Assembly (NCBI RefSeq): GCF_001687325.1
Contig: NZ_LZRD01000004.1
Coordinates: forward strand, 1-64,000
DNA: 64,000 nucleotides
Direction: 5' to 3'
Source of the DNA: Streptomyces sp. PTY087I2
GTDB lineage: Bacteria; Actinomycetota; Actinomycetes; Streptomycetales; Streptomycetaceae
Shown here in pieces: positions 29,928-38,558 of the stretch. How positions within the stretch are numbered: the first letter of the stretch is position 1; each line of letters begins with the position of its first letter. A program made the position numbers and the translations under genes. A model generated the notes under the pieces. It was given only the letters and a program-made list of their open reading frames with translations, made no database searches and was not told the DNA's origin.

Positions 29928-31169
29928 GTGAACCACACAGCGAAGAGCGCACGCGCCTCCTCGGCCGCCGTGCTGACCTGGGCAGGACTGCTGACCGTGC
30001 TGGCCCTTCTGACCGGCTGCACCGACACCCGGGAGGCCCTGCTCAACGGCAAGGCCCGGTCCCCCGGCGACGCGATCAGCGTCTTCCCCGAGAACGGGGC
30101 CGAGGACGTCGACGAGGAGACCCGGATCGCGGTGAAGGTCCCCGACGGGCGGCTGGAGAGCGTGAAAGTCATGCGGATCGAGGACGCCCAGCAGCAGACG
30201 GTGGCGGGGCGCATCGCCGAGGACGGCCGCTCCTGGGCCCCGGAACCCAAGGTGGCCCGGCTCGCCCTCGCCGCGAAGTACAGCATCGACGCGGTGGCCG
30301 TGGATGCGCGGGGCCGCCGCTCCGCCCGGCACGCCACGTTCACCACGCTCGTGCCGGAGCACCGCTTCATCGGCTACTTCAAACCGGAGAACCGGTCCAC
30401 CGTGGGCACCGGCATGATCGTTTCCTTTGCCTTCAACCGGGCGATCGCCGACCGGGCCGCGGTGGAGAAGGCCATCCGGGTGACGTCCGATCCGGTGGTG
30501 GAGGTCGTCGGCCACTGGTTCGGCAAGGACCGGCTCGACTTCCGCCCGAAGACGTACTGGAAACCCGGCACCGAGGTCACCGTCGACATCGGGCTGCGGG
30601 ACGTCGAGGGCGCCCCGGGCGTCTACGGCAGCCAGGACAAGACGGTCGTCTTCACCGTCGGCCGCCACCAGATCTCCCGGGTCGACGCGGAGGCCAAGAC
30701 CATGGAGGTACGCCGGGACGGCGAGCTCGTCAGCACGGTCCCGATCACCGCGGGGGCCCCGAAGACCACCACGTACAACGGGAAGATGGTGGTCACCGAG
30801 ATGCACGAGGTGACCCGGATGAACGGGGCGACCGTCGGCTTCACGGACAAGGAGGGCAAGGGCGAGTACGACATCAAGGACGTACCGCACGCGATCCGGC
30901 TCACCACCTCCGGCACCTTCCTGCACGGCAACTACTGGGCCGACGAGTCCGTCTTCGGCGAGGAGAACGTCAGCCACGGCTGCATCGGACTGCGCGACGC
31001 CAAGGGCGGCGGCGGCTCCACCCCCGGCGGCTGGTTCTTCGACCGGACCCTCATCGGCGACGTGGTCGAGGTGGTCAACTCCAAGGACAAGAAAGTCGCC
31101 CCGGACAACGGGCTCAGCGGCTGGAACATGAGCTGGAAGAAGTGGACGGCGGGCTCCGCCCTGCGCTGA
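29928..31169 (+). CDS. L,D-transpeptidase lipoprotein (first of tandem pair)
   Basis: A 413-residue exported lipoprotein: signal with lipobox LLTGC (about residues 27-31), two Ig-like modules of the actinobacterial L,D-transpeptidase type (about 45-250), then a YkuD catalytic domain. The active site is HGNYW followed by SHGCIGL with Cys352. It forms 3-3 crosslinks in peptidoglycan at the outer face of the membrane. The GTG at 29928 is preceded by GGGGGAG. About 150 bases separate it from divergent glgX. A paralogue follows on the same strand. Confidence 0.94.
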   Translation: MNHTAKSARASSAAVLTWAGLLTVLALLTGCTDTREALLNGKARSPGDAISVFPENGAEDVDEETRIAVKVPDGRLESVKVMRIEDAQQQTVAGRIAEDGRSWAPEPKVARLALAAKYSIDAVAVDARGRRSARHATFTTLVPEHRFIGYFKPENRSTVGTGMIVSFAFNRAIADRAAVEKAIRVTSDPVVEVVGHWFGKDRLDFRPKTYWKPGTEVTVDIGLRDVEGAPGVYGSQDKTVVFTVGRHQISRVDAEAKTMEVRRDGELVSTVPITAGAPKTTTYNGKMVVTEMHEVTRMNGATVGFTDKEGKGEYDIKDVPHAIRLTTSGTFLHGNYWADESVFGEENVSHGCIGLRDAKGGGGSTPGGWFFDRTLIGDVVEVVNSKDKKVAPDNGLSGWNMSWKKWTAGSALR

Positions 31170-31434
31170 GAACCCGGGTCCGGCGCTCCCGGAGCCCGGC
31201 CCGGCCGCCTCGTCCCCGCCCTGCCGCCCCGGCCCCGGCCGCCTCGCCCCGGCACCCCGCGCCACCTGCACAGCTCCCCGCGGAGCCGCCCCGACCAGTT
31301 GGGACGGAACGGTGACATTCCGGGGGGAGTTCTCCGCGCCCGCGATGTGATTATCTTGCGGCGGGCGTGCAGGTGTAGCGCGCGGGGGTGCGGGCCACGG
31401 CGGGAGCCGGGCCGTGCGAGGGGAGACGACCACA

Positions 31435-32685
31435 GTGAACGGGCAGCCGATATCGGGGGCATCGGCCGGGGCGAGCGGGAAGCGGCGCGGCGGACCGGGG
31501 CTTCTGGCCCTGGTTCTGGGGGCTCTGCTGGTGCTGGTGACGGCGTGCGGAGGCGGCGGCAGCGCCGACGCGGGGGACGAGAAGGGGCCGGCGGGCGGCA
31601 CGAAGAAGGAGGACACGACCGCCTCGCGGGCGGTCGTGACCATCGCGCCCAAGGACGGCGCGGAGTCCGTGGCGACCAGCGGCGCCCTGAAGATCGGCGC
31701 CGAGCAGGGCAAGCTGACCACGGTGAAGGTCGCCGACCCCAAGGGCAACGAGGTCGAGGGCGAGATCTCCGCCGACGGCGCGAGCTGGACGCCCGAGCGC
31801 CACCTCGCCGCCTCCACCAAGTACACGGTGCACGCGGTCGCCAAGGACTCCGACGGCCGCGAGTCGGCCAAGGACACCACCTTCACCACGCTCGTCCCCG
31901 CGAACACCTTCATCGGGCACTACACGCCCGAGGACGGCTCCACCGTCGGCGTCGGCATGCCGGTCTCCATCAACTTCACCCGTGGCATCACCGCCCCGGA
32001 CGCGGTCGAGAAGGGCATCAAGGTGACGGCCGAACCGGCCGTCGAGATCGAGGGCCACTGGTTCGGCAACGACCGCCTCGACTTCCGCCCCGAGAAGTAC
32101 TGGAAGCCGGGCACCAAGGTCACCGTCGAACTCAACCTCGACGGCGTCGAGGGCCGGCCGGGCGTCTACGGCCAGCAGTCCAAGACGGTGACGTTCACCA
32201 TCGGCCGCAGCCAGGTCTCCACCGTCGACGCGAGCAGCAAGCGGATGAAGGTGGTCCGCGACGGCAAGCAGATCAAGGACATCCCGATCTCGGCGGGCGC
32301 CCCGGCGACGACCACGTACAACGGTCAGATGGTCATCAGCGAGAAGCTCAAGGTGACCCGGATGAACGGCGACACCGTCGGCTTCGGCGGCGAGTACGAC
32401 ATCAAGGACGTCCCGCACGCCATGCGGCTGTCCACCTCCGGCACCTTCCTGCACGGCAACTACTGGGGCGCGTCCTCGATCTTCGGCACCACCAACACCA
32501 GCCACGGCTGCGTCGGTCTGCGCGATGTGCGCGGCGGCTACGACAACCAGACGCCGGCGGCGTGGTTCTACAACAAGTCGATGATCGGCGACGTGGTCAT
32601 CGTGAAGAACTCCAAGGACAAGCAGATCCAGCCGGACAACGGCCTCAACGGCTGGAACATGGACTGGGAGGAGTGGAAGAAGTAA
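31435..32685 (+). CDS. L,D-transpeptidase lipoprotein (second of tandem pair)
   Basis: A 416-residue paralogue of the preceding gene with the same order: lipobox VTAC, two Ig-like modules, YkuD domain with HGNYW and SHGCVGL (Cys359). Identical stretches such as GHWFG, LDFRP, YWKPGT and TTTYNG show tandem duplication. GTG 31435 is used; an in-frame GTG at 31414 is an alternative. The 265-base gap after the first gene suggests its own promoter. A strong terminator follows. Confidence 0.94.
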   Translation: MNGQPISGASAGASGKRRGGPGLLALVLGALLVLVTACGGGGSADAGDEKGPAGGTKKEDTTASRAVVTIAPKDGAESVATSGALKIGAEQGKLTTVKVADPKGNEVEGEISADGASWTPERHLAASTKYTVHAVAKDSDGRESAKDTTFTTLVPANTFIGHYTPEDGSTVGVGMPVSINFTRGITAPDAVEKGIKVTAEPAVEIEGHWFGNDRLDFRPEKYWKPGTKVTVELNLDGVEGRPGVYGQQSKTVTFTIGRSQVSTVDASSKRMKVVRDGKQIKDIPISAGAPATTTYNGQMVISEKLKVTRMNGDTVGFGGEYDIKDVPHAMRLSTSGTFLHGNYWGASSIFGTTNTSHGCVGLRDVRGGYDNQTPAAWFYNKSMIGDVVIVKNSKDKQIQPDNGLNGWNMDWEEWKK

Positions 32686-32703
32686 CTCCCTTCCCCTCTT
32701 CGA

Positions 32704-32740
32704 GCGGGCCCGGTGCTGTGACCAACGGCACCGGGCCCGC
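32704..32740 (+). terminator. terminator after second L,D-transpeptidase
   Basis: A perfect 13-bp stem (32704-32716 with 32728-32740) and 11-base loop, 18 bases after the stop and just before the enoyl-CoA hydratase gene. Confidence 0.85.
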
Positions 32741-32768
32741 AGTCGTTAGCGGTGGTTAACCTCTAGCC

Positions 32769-33536
32769 ATGACTGTGACCTTCGAAGTACGCGACGGCGT
32801 CGGCACCATCCAGCTCGACCGGCCGCCCATGAACGCCCTGGACGTCGCGATCCAGGACCGGCTGCGGGAGCTGGCCGAGGAGGCGACCCGGCGCGAGGAC
32901 GTGCGCGCCGTGATCCTCTACGGCGGCGAGAAGGTGTTCGCGGCGGGCGCGGACATCAAGGAGATGCAGGCGATGGACCACACGGCGATGGTCCTCCGCT
33001 CCAAGGGCCTCCAGGACGCCTTCACCGCCGTCGCCCGCATCCCCAAGCCGGTCGTCGCCGCCGTCACCGGCTACGCGCTGGGCGGCGGCTGCGAACTGGC
33101 GCTCTGCGCCGACTTCCGGATCGCCGCCGACAACGCCAAGCTCGGCCAGCCGGAGATCCTCCTCGGCCTGATCCCCGGCGCCGGCGGCACCCAGCGCCTC
33201 GCCCGCCTGATCGGCCCCTCCCGCGCCAAGGACCTCATCTTCACCGGCCGCATGGTCAAGGCGGAGGAGGCCCTGACCCTGGGCCTCGTCGACCGCGTGG
33301 TCCCGGCCGCCGAGGTCTACGACCAGGCCCACACCTGGGCCGCCCAGCTCGCCAAGGGCCCCGCGCTGGCCCTGCGCGCGGCCAAGGAGTCGATCGACGC
33401 GGGCCTGGAGACGGACATCGACACCGGCCTCACCATTGAGCGCAACTGGTTCTCCGGCCTGTTCGCCACGGAGGACCGCGAGCGGGGCATGCGCAGCTTC
33501 GTGGAGGAGGGGCCGGGGAAGGCGACGTTCCGCTGA
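32769..33536 (+). CDS. enoyl-CoA hydratase/isomerase family protein
   Basis: A 255-residue crotonase-fold cytosolic enzyme. The oxyanion-hole segments are VFAAGADIKEM and ALGGGCELALCAD, and GQPEILLGLIPGAGGTQRL holds the Glu expected for hydratase activity. The C-terminal helix FATEDRERGMRSFVEE is typical. It probably hydrates short-chain enoyl-CoA in beta-oxidation. The ATG is 29 bases after a terminator, so it is likely transcribed alone. A 16-base repeat starts over its stop codon. Confidence 0.94.
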   Translation: MTVTFEVRDGVGTIQLDRPPMNALDVAIQDRLRELAEEATRREDVRAVILYGGEKVFAAGADIKEMQAMDHTAMVLRSKGLQDAFTAVARIPKPVVAAVTGYALGGGCELALCADFRIAADNAKLGQPEILLGLIPGAGGTQRLARLIGPSRAKDLIFTGRMVKAEEALTLGLVDRVVPAAEVYDQAHTWAAQLAKGPALALRAAKESIDAGLETDIDTGLTIERNWFSGLFATEDRERGMRSFVEEGPGKATFR

Positions 33537-33571
33537 TCCATAGTCAGATGGCCGGTGATCCGTAGTCAGAT
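33534..33571. repeat. 16-bp direct repeat over the hydratase stop
   Basis: TGATCCRTAGTCAGAT occurs at 33534-33549 and 33556-33571 with one mismatch. The first copy includes the hydratase TGA. Confidence 0.75.
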
Positions 33572-33844
33572 CGGGGCCGCGGGTAGTCGGCTCGGGTGGG
33601 CCTCGCGTGGGGGTTCATCCCTGAGGGCGGATTATCCGGGCCTTAAGGCAACCTTAAGGCCCGGTGCCGTCGTCGTTCGGGCCGTGTGCGTCGGGTGGGG
33701 TGTCGTCGCAGCTCAGGCAAGCCGTTCGCGGGGCTGTGTTGCCGAAGGCATATGCCAAAAGCCTTCCCGGGGTCGTGTCGATGCGGGGTGCGGATTCCGA
33801 AGGAACGGCCCCGGAAGGCGATCCGTGCGGCCATGATGGTGGGC
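33537..33844. other. intergenic region before the anti-sigma-like gene
   Basis: About 308 bases. It holds the 16-bp repeat, the 13-bp hairpin at 33636-33664 and presumably the promoter of the next gene. A longer in-frame ORF reaches back to 33686, but its Cys/Arg-rich N-terminus has no homologous look and I treat it as noncoding. Confidence 0.55.
33636..33664 (+). terminator. hairpin after enoyl-CoA hydratase
   Basis: A perfect 13-bp stem (33636-33648 with 33652-33664) with a 3-base loop, containing two CCTTAAGG palindromes. It lies 100 bases after the hydratase stop. Terminator is the simplest reading; an operator for the next gene is possible. Confidence 0.65.
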
Positions 33845-34348
33845 ATGGCGGGCCTGGAGGGTGTGGAGCAGCCGCGACCGCGCAGTAGCGCGACGGCGGC
33901 ACGCAGTTCGTCGACCATGGATGACGAACAGGCGTTCAAGGCGCTGGAGTTGTTCGGAAATCCGACCGAGAAGGAAGTCCGGCTGCCGTCCCGCCCGGAG
34001 TCGGCGGCGACGGCCCGTCGGCTCACCTCCTGTGTCGTCCTCCGTCAGTGGGCCCTCTCGCCGCAGACCGCGGAGTACGCGGTGCTCCTGGTCTCCGAGC
34101 TCGTCGGCAACGCGGTGCGCCACACCGGGGCCCGGGTCTTCGGGTTACGCATGGTGCGCCGGCGGGGGTGGATCCGGGTCGAGGTGCGTGACCCCTCGCG
34201 CGGGCTGCCGTGTCTGATGCCGGTGCGCGAGATGGACGTCAGTGGCCGCGGGCTCTTCCTCGTCGACAAGCTCTCCGACCGCTGGGGCGTGGACCTGCTG
34301 CCGCGCGGCAAGACCACCTGGTTCGAGATGCGGATCTCCGACCGCTGA
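33845..34348 (+). CDS. anti-sigma-factor-like ATP-binding protein (RsbW/SpoIIAB type), TTA codon
   Basis: A 167-residue protein with a HATPase_c_2 domain: N box SELVGNAVRHTG (84-95), DPSRGLP and the G-box region GRGLFLVDKLSDRWGV. Such small ATPases inhibit sigma factors by phosphorylating or binding anti-anti-sigma partners, and are abundant in Streptomyces. Codon 101 (34145-34147) is TTA, the leucine codon read by the bldA tRNA, so full synthesis should depend on developmental stage. No partner sigma factor is adjacent. The start is uncertain: ATG 33845 is used, ATGs at 33833 and 33836 are alternatives. Confidence 0.85.
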   Translation: MAGLEGVEQPRPRSSATAARSSSTMDDEQAFKALELFGNPTEKEVRLPSRPESAATARRLTSCVVLRQWALSPQTAEYAVLLVSELVGNAVRHTGARVFGLRMVRRRGWIRVEVRDPSRGLPCLMPVREMDVSGRGLFLVDKLSDRWGVDLLPRGKTTWFEMRISDR

Positions 34349-34747
34349 TACGGGGAGGGCTCCGCGCCGCCGGAACGCAGAAGCCCCCGGTCGGCCGTGG
34401 TGCGGCGCTGCGGGGGCTTCTGTGGGGGGCCGCGAAATGGGGGGTGTGTCCGCGGCCGCTTGTGACGACCTGAACCCGGGTCGATGGGGGTCGTGGCTCC
34501 GACTATGGCAGACGGGCGACCCCGGTGCCAAAGCGACTTGTCGGAACATTTAAGGAACAAACGGGCAACTCTTGGTTGAATCGTAGGTGTGCTCGGTCAC
34601 TTGCCTGGTTTTCCATGCATTTTTATGGCAGTGCTTGAATGATTCATTGATCATCTGCTGAACTGCGCAATCGTCTTATTTCGGTCAGCGCGCCTCTACT
34701 GTGTCCCCGGGAATCGGTGAAATCCGTGGAACGTGAGGTGGGCGGGC
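34349..34747. other. intergenic region before the NodB-like lipoprotein
   Basis: About 400 bases. The first part is the terminator at 34378-34422. Bases 34560-34690 are clearly AT-richer than the rest of the window and probably contain the promoter of the next gene. No RNA gene recognised. Confidence 0.55.
34378..34422 (+). terminator. terminator after the anti-sigma-like gene
   Basis: A 12-bp perfect stem (34378-34389 with 34411-34422), 30 bases after the stop codon. The 21-base loop is GC-rich. Confidence 0.8.
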
Positions 34748-35572
34748 ATGGACGGACGCAGGGCTCCGATGGGCCGCCGCGACGTGCTCGGCGCGGGCGC
34801 CGGGGCGCTGGTCGCCGTCCTTGCCGCAGGCTGCGCCGCCCCGGCCCCTGGCACCCCCGTCGCCCCCGGGCCCAGTGCTCCCGGCCCCACCGGCTCCGCC
34901 GCCCCCGCCACGGCCGCCGCCCCGCACCGCTTCCCCGGGCTGCCCTTCCGGATCGCGCACGGGCCCCGCGACCGGCCCCGCATCGCCCTCACCTTCGACG
35001 GGCGGGGCGACCCCGACCTCGCCCGTACCGCGCTCGCCCGGTGCGAACGGGCCGGGGCGCGCGTCACGGTCCTCGCGGTCGGGACCTGGCTCGCCGAGCA
35101 CCCCGGACTGGCCCGCCGCATCCTCGACGGGGGCCACGAGATCGGCAACCACACCGAGCACCACCTCGACCTCGCGGCCCTGGACGAGCGTGCCGCGTAC
35201 GAGGAGATCGCCGCCTGCGCCCGGCGGCTGCGCCGGCTCACCGGGTCCATCGGCGCCTGGTTCCGGCCCTCGCCCACCGCGTACGCCTCCCCGCTCGTCC
35301 AGCGCCTCGCCCGGCGGGCCGGCTACCCCCATGTCCTCGGCTGCGACGTCGAGTCGCGCGACCACGAGGCCACCCGCGTCGCCGCCGTCACCCGGAAGGT
35401 CGCCGGGGAGCTGCGCAACGGATCGGTGGTGGAGCTCAGCCTCGGCCGCCCGGTCACCGTCGAGGCCCTGCCGCTGCTCCTCGCGGAGATCGGCCGACGC
35501 GGGCTGCACGCGGTCACGGCGACGGAGCTACTGGGCCGACCGGCCGCCGGCTTCACCCGTACGGCCCGATAA
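34748..35572 (+). CDS. NodB-like polysaccharide deacetylase lipoprotein
   Basis: A 274-residue exported protein. The N-terminus combines a twin-arginine-like GRRDVLGAGAGALVAVL with a lipobox LAAGC (Cys29). The NodB domain covers about 65-265: motif 1 is LTFDGRGDP, where the expected second Asp (TFDD) is Gly85; motif 2 is GNHTEHH with His135 and His139. Asp84, the catalytic base, remains. The missing metal-ligand Asp makes activity uncertain. Possible substrates are cell-wall glycans. ATG 34748 follows GAGGTGG. Confidence 0.85.
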   Translation: MDGRRAPMGRRDVLGAGAGALVAVLAAGCAAPAPGTPVAPGPSAPGPTGSAAPATAAAPHRFPGLPFRIAHGPRDRPRIALTFDGRGDPDLARTALARCERAGARVTVLAVGTWLAEHPGLARRILDGGHEIGNHTEHHLDLAALDERAAYEEIAACARRLRRLTGSIGAWFRPSPTAYASPLVQRLARRAGYPHVLGCDVESRDHEATRVAAVTRKVAGELRNGSVVELSLGRPVTVEALPLLLAEIGRRGLHAVTATELLGRPAAGFTRTAR

Positions 35573-35611
35573 TCTGACCCCTGACATCCGGCATCACGAA
35601 GGGGCGGAACA

Positions 35612-35827
35612 GTGGCGGACATCGAGTCGGCGCGCGCGGTATTCGAGAAGTTCGACGCGAACGGCGACGGCCTCATCACGGCCAACGAGTACAAGAGCGC
35701 GATGGCCCAGCTGGGCGACCCCTTCGTCACCGAGACGGTGGCGCAGGCGATCATCAACGCACACGACGCCAACGGCGACGGCCAGCTCACCTTCGACGAG
35801 TTCTGGGCCGCGCAGAACAAGGCCTGA
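35612..35827 (+). CDS. EF-hand calcium-binding protein
   Basis: A 71-residue calmodulin-like protein with two complete EF-hand loops: DANGDGLITANE and DANGDGQLTFDE, both with Asp at position 1 and Glu at 12. It is the size of the small Streptomyces Cab proteins, which buffer or sense calcium in development. The GTG at 35612 follows GGGGCGGAA; no signal peptide, so cytosolic. It lies 39 bases after the deacetylase, possibly in one transcript. Confidence 0.95.
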   Translation: MADIESARAVFEKFDANGDGLITANEYKSAMAQLGDPFVTETVAQAIINAHDANGDGQLTFDEFWAAQNKA

Positions 35828-35969
35828 GCAGAGCACAGTTTCAACCGTCGCGGCGGTCGGTCCCTCCTTCCTCACGTCGGGGCCGGCCGCCGCGGGTACG
35901 TCCGGAGGAGCCCCTCCCGTCCGCCGTGCGCGGCTTGCTGCGGCTTTGTCCACCGACGAGGATCGAGCC

Positions 35970-37019
35970 GTGATGTTCTCCGGACCCCCGGCCGACCCGG
36001 CCACGCCGATCCCGCCGACGACGTCGGCGGGCAGCGTGCCGCGCCCCGGCGAGATACCCGGGCGGGCGACCGCGCCGTCGCCGTCCGGCCGCTCGTGGAC
36101 GGCCCCTCTCCTGCTCGGTGCGGCAGGCGTCCTCGCCCTCCTCATCGCGCTGTTCGGGCCCGGCCTCATGGCCCGCGGCACCGGCGAACTCCGGATACCC
36201 GGCGCGGGGCTCACCACCGTGCTCCGCACCGTCCTGTTCGCCGCGCTCGCCCTCCACCTGGGCGAACTGGTCGCCCCGCAGCTCATCCGGCCCGTCCGGG
36301 GCCGCCCCCGTACCGCCGTACGGAGCTGGGCGGTGTTCGCCTCGCTCGCCGGGGCGGCCGCCGCGGCCGGGCAGATCGTCCGGCTCGCCGCCGTCAGCGA
36401 CCTCGGGATCACCGAGACCTACGGCACCCGCGAGGGCGGACTGCTCCTCCTCATCGCCAACGGCCTGGTCCTCGCCGCCCTCTGCGCCGGCAGCAAACGC
36501 CCCGTCCTCGCGCTCGCCCCGCTCGCCGTCGTCATCGGCGCGGAGGCCCTGCGCGCTCACCCGGAGGCGTACAGCCCCGAGTTCGGCGCCGCCCTGACCG
36601 TCGTCCATCTGACGGCCGCGTCGCTGTGGACCGGCGTCCTGCTGTACGTCCTGCGCACCATGTGGCTCTGGCGCGGCTCCCCCGTCGCGGCCCGCGCGCT
36701 GCTCGGCCGGTACGCGCGCCTGGCGATCTGGCTGTACGTCGCCCTCGCCGCCACCGGCACCGCCTCGACCCTGCGCCGGCTGCCGCTGGACGTGGTGTTC
36801 ACCTCCGCCTACGGGCGCACCCTGCTGCTCAAGCTCGCGCTGATGGCCGTCGTCAGCATGCTGGCCCTGGCGGCGCGGCGGCGCATGCTCCGGGACACCG
36901 ACCCGGCCGTCGCGCACCGCCTCGCCCGCCGCGAACAGGTCGTGCTGGGGCTTGTCGTGGTCGTCTCGGCGGTCCTCACCGTGGTCCCCGACCCGCACTG
37001 GATCTCGCTCAGACCCTAG
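35970..37019 (+). CDS. CopD-family membrane protein
   Basis: A 349-residue integral membrane protein with about nine predicted helices after a 40-residue Pro-rich cytosolic N-terminus. The C-terminal half resembles the CopD copper-resistance domain: VVHLTAASLWTGVLLYVLR with a membrane-embedded His, and TLLLKLALMAVVSMLALAA. A role in copper import or handling is inferred. The GTG at 35970 has GAGG at 8 bases; ATG 35973 is equivalent. It converges with the carboxylesterase, the two stop codons sharing CTAG at 37016-37019. Confidence 0.85.
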   Translation: MMFSGPPADPATPIPPTTSAGSVPRPGEIPGRATAPSPSGRSWTAPLLLGAAGVLALLIALFGPGLMARGTGELRIPGAGLTTVLRTVLFAALALHLGELVAPQLIRPVRGRPRTAVRSWAVFASLAGAAAAAGQIVRLAAVSDLGITETYGTREGGLLLLIANGLVLAALCAGSKRPVLALAPLAVVIGAEALRAHPEAYSPEFGAALTVVHLTAASLWTGVLLYVLRTMWLWRGSPVAARALLGRYARLAIWLYVALAATGTASTLRRLPLDVVFTSAYGRTLLLKLALMAVVSMLALAARRRMLRDTDPAVAHRLARREQVVLGLVVVVSAVLTVVPDPHWISLRP

Positions 37020-38497
37020 GCGTTCCGGTACGGCTCCCAGCTCCGCAGCTCGTCGTCGCGCGGGGCCAGGACCACGGCCGGACCGCTCTGTCCGTCATGG
37101 CCGAAGAACCCCACCGGCCGCCGCGCGTCCCAGGACGGCCACCCCGGGTCCCCGCCCGTCGCGAAGTCCACCCACGCCCGGTGCATCGCGTCCGCCAGCT
37201 CCTGCGGGGCGTCCGGGCCGGTCAGGGCCCGGGTGTCGGGGTGGGCGAGCGTGTCGAAGACGAAGCCCAGCTCCAGCGCGTGACAGGCGCCGAGTCGCTG
37301 TACGGGGGTGGGCCAGCCGAACTCGTACACGTACGTCGCACCGGGCGTGTCCGTCCGGGCGTCGGCCAGCCGGTTGAGCGGGATCCGCAGCAGCAGGTCC
37401 GTCGCGAGCGCTCCGAGGATCTCACCCGGCGTGGCGTCCGGGCGGTTGGCGCGGTACGTGCGGGCGGTCGCGTTCGGCACCCGGAACTTCAGCAGCGCCA
37501 GGCGCAGCTTCAGCCGGCTGATCTTCTCGGTGAGGCCGCCGGGCACGAACCAGAGCCGGTACTCCTCGGTGTTCGTCCCCAGCAGCAGATCCACCCCGGC
37601 GGACGCGCCCGCCTCCAGCGCCGCCACCGGGTCCTGCGGCAGCAGGTCGCCGTCGACGACCAGCTGGAAGGAGTTGCGGCCGGTCAGCGGGTTGCCGCCG
37701 CTGGTCACCTCGGTCTGCGCGTCCAGCAGCGTCTCCGGGTCCACGGCGGCCAGCGCGGCGGCCGTCGCGGGCACCCCGAGCCGCTGCGCGATCAGCTCGG
37801 TCGTGCCGCGCGCCGCGTCCGGGGGCAGCGCGGCGGGCGCCCCGCTCTGGAGCACCGCCCGCCGGAAGAGCCCCGCCGACCGGGGCGCGGCCAGCAGCCC
37901 GGCGATCGAGATTGCGCCCGCCGACTCCCCGGCCACCGTCACCCGGTCCGGATCGCCGCCGAACGCCGCGATGTTGTCCCGCACCCACTCCAGGGCGGCC
38001 AGCTGGTCCAGCAGGCCCCGGTTGGCGGGCGCGTCCGGGAGGACGCCGAAGCCCTCGACGCCCAGGCGGTAGTTGACGGAGACGAGGACCACCCCGTCCC
38101 GGGCGAACGCGGATCCGTCGTACACCGGCACCGCCGAGGAGCCGTGCACCAGCGAGCCCCCGTGGATCCACACGAGGACGGGCAGCCCGGTCGCGCCCGG
38201 CGCGGGCGTCCACACATTGAGGTTCAGCCAGTCGTCGCCCGGCACCGCCGGGTCCGGCAGCAGCCGGTCCAGCGGCGGGGCGTAGGGCCGCTTGGGGGCG
38301 GTCGGGCCGTACGCCACGGCCTCGCGCACTCCGGTCCACGGCTCCGGCGGTCCGGGCGCGCGGAACCTCCGCGCGCCCACCGGCGCGGCCGCGTACGGGA
38401 TGCCGCGGAAGACCGCGACGCCCCGCTCCACCGCCCCGCGCATGGTGCCGTGCACGGTCCTCACCTGCGGGGGAGCCCCCGCCACGATGTCGGTCAT
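37016..38497 (-). CDS. type B carboxylesterase
   Basis: A 493-residue alpha/beta-hydrolase. Residues show the nucleophile elbow GESAGA with Ser192, the oxyanion HGGS segment (residues 112-115), acid in GTNTEEY and His in ACHALELGF. Similar to para-nitrobenzyl esterases; no signal peptide, so probably cytosolic. Hydrolyses small esters; the natural substrate is unknown. The ATG at 38497 is used; a TTG 12 bases upstream is next to GAGGAG and is an alternative start. Confidence 0.93.
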   Translation of the reverse strand: MTDIVAGAPPQVRTVHGTMRGAVERGVAVFRGIPYAAAPVGARRFRAPGPPEPWTGVREAVAYGPTAPKRPYAPPLDRLLPDPAVPGDDWLNLNVWTPAPGATGLPVLVWIHGGSLVHGSSAVPVYDGSAFARDGVVLVSVNYRLGVEGFGVLPDAPANRGLLDQLAALEWVRDNIAAFGGDPDRVTVAGESAGAISIAGLLAAPRSAGLFRRAVLQSGAPAALPPDAARGTTELIAQRLGVPATAAALAAVDPETLLDAQTEVTSGGNPLTGRNSFQLVVDGDLLPQDPVAALEAGASAGVDLLLGTNTEEYRLWFVPGGLTEKISRLKLRLALLKFRVPNATARTYRANRPDATPGEILGALATDLLLRIPLNRLADARTDTPGATYVYEFGWPTPVQRLGACHALELGFVFDTLAHPDTRALTGPDAPQELADAMHRAWVDFATGGDPGWPSWDARRPVGFFGHDGQSGPAVVLAPRDDELRSWEPYRNA

Positions 38498-38558
38498 GGT
38501 GCCTGCCAACTCCTCTCGCGGTGCGGTGGTGCGGCCGCCCTGCTCCGGTCGCGGGCGG

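Noticed and set aside
29775..31913. N-terminal extension of GlgX to a 1476-residue ORF
   Set aside because: It would run through both divergent transpeptidase genes; GTG 29774 has an ideal ribosome site.
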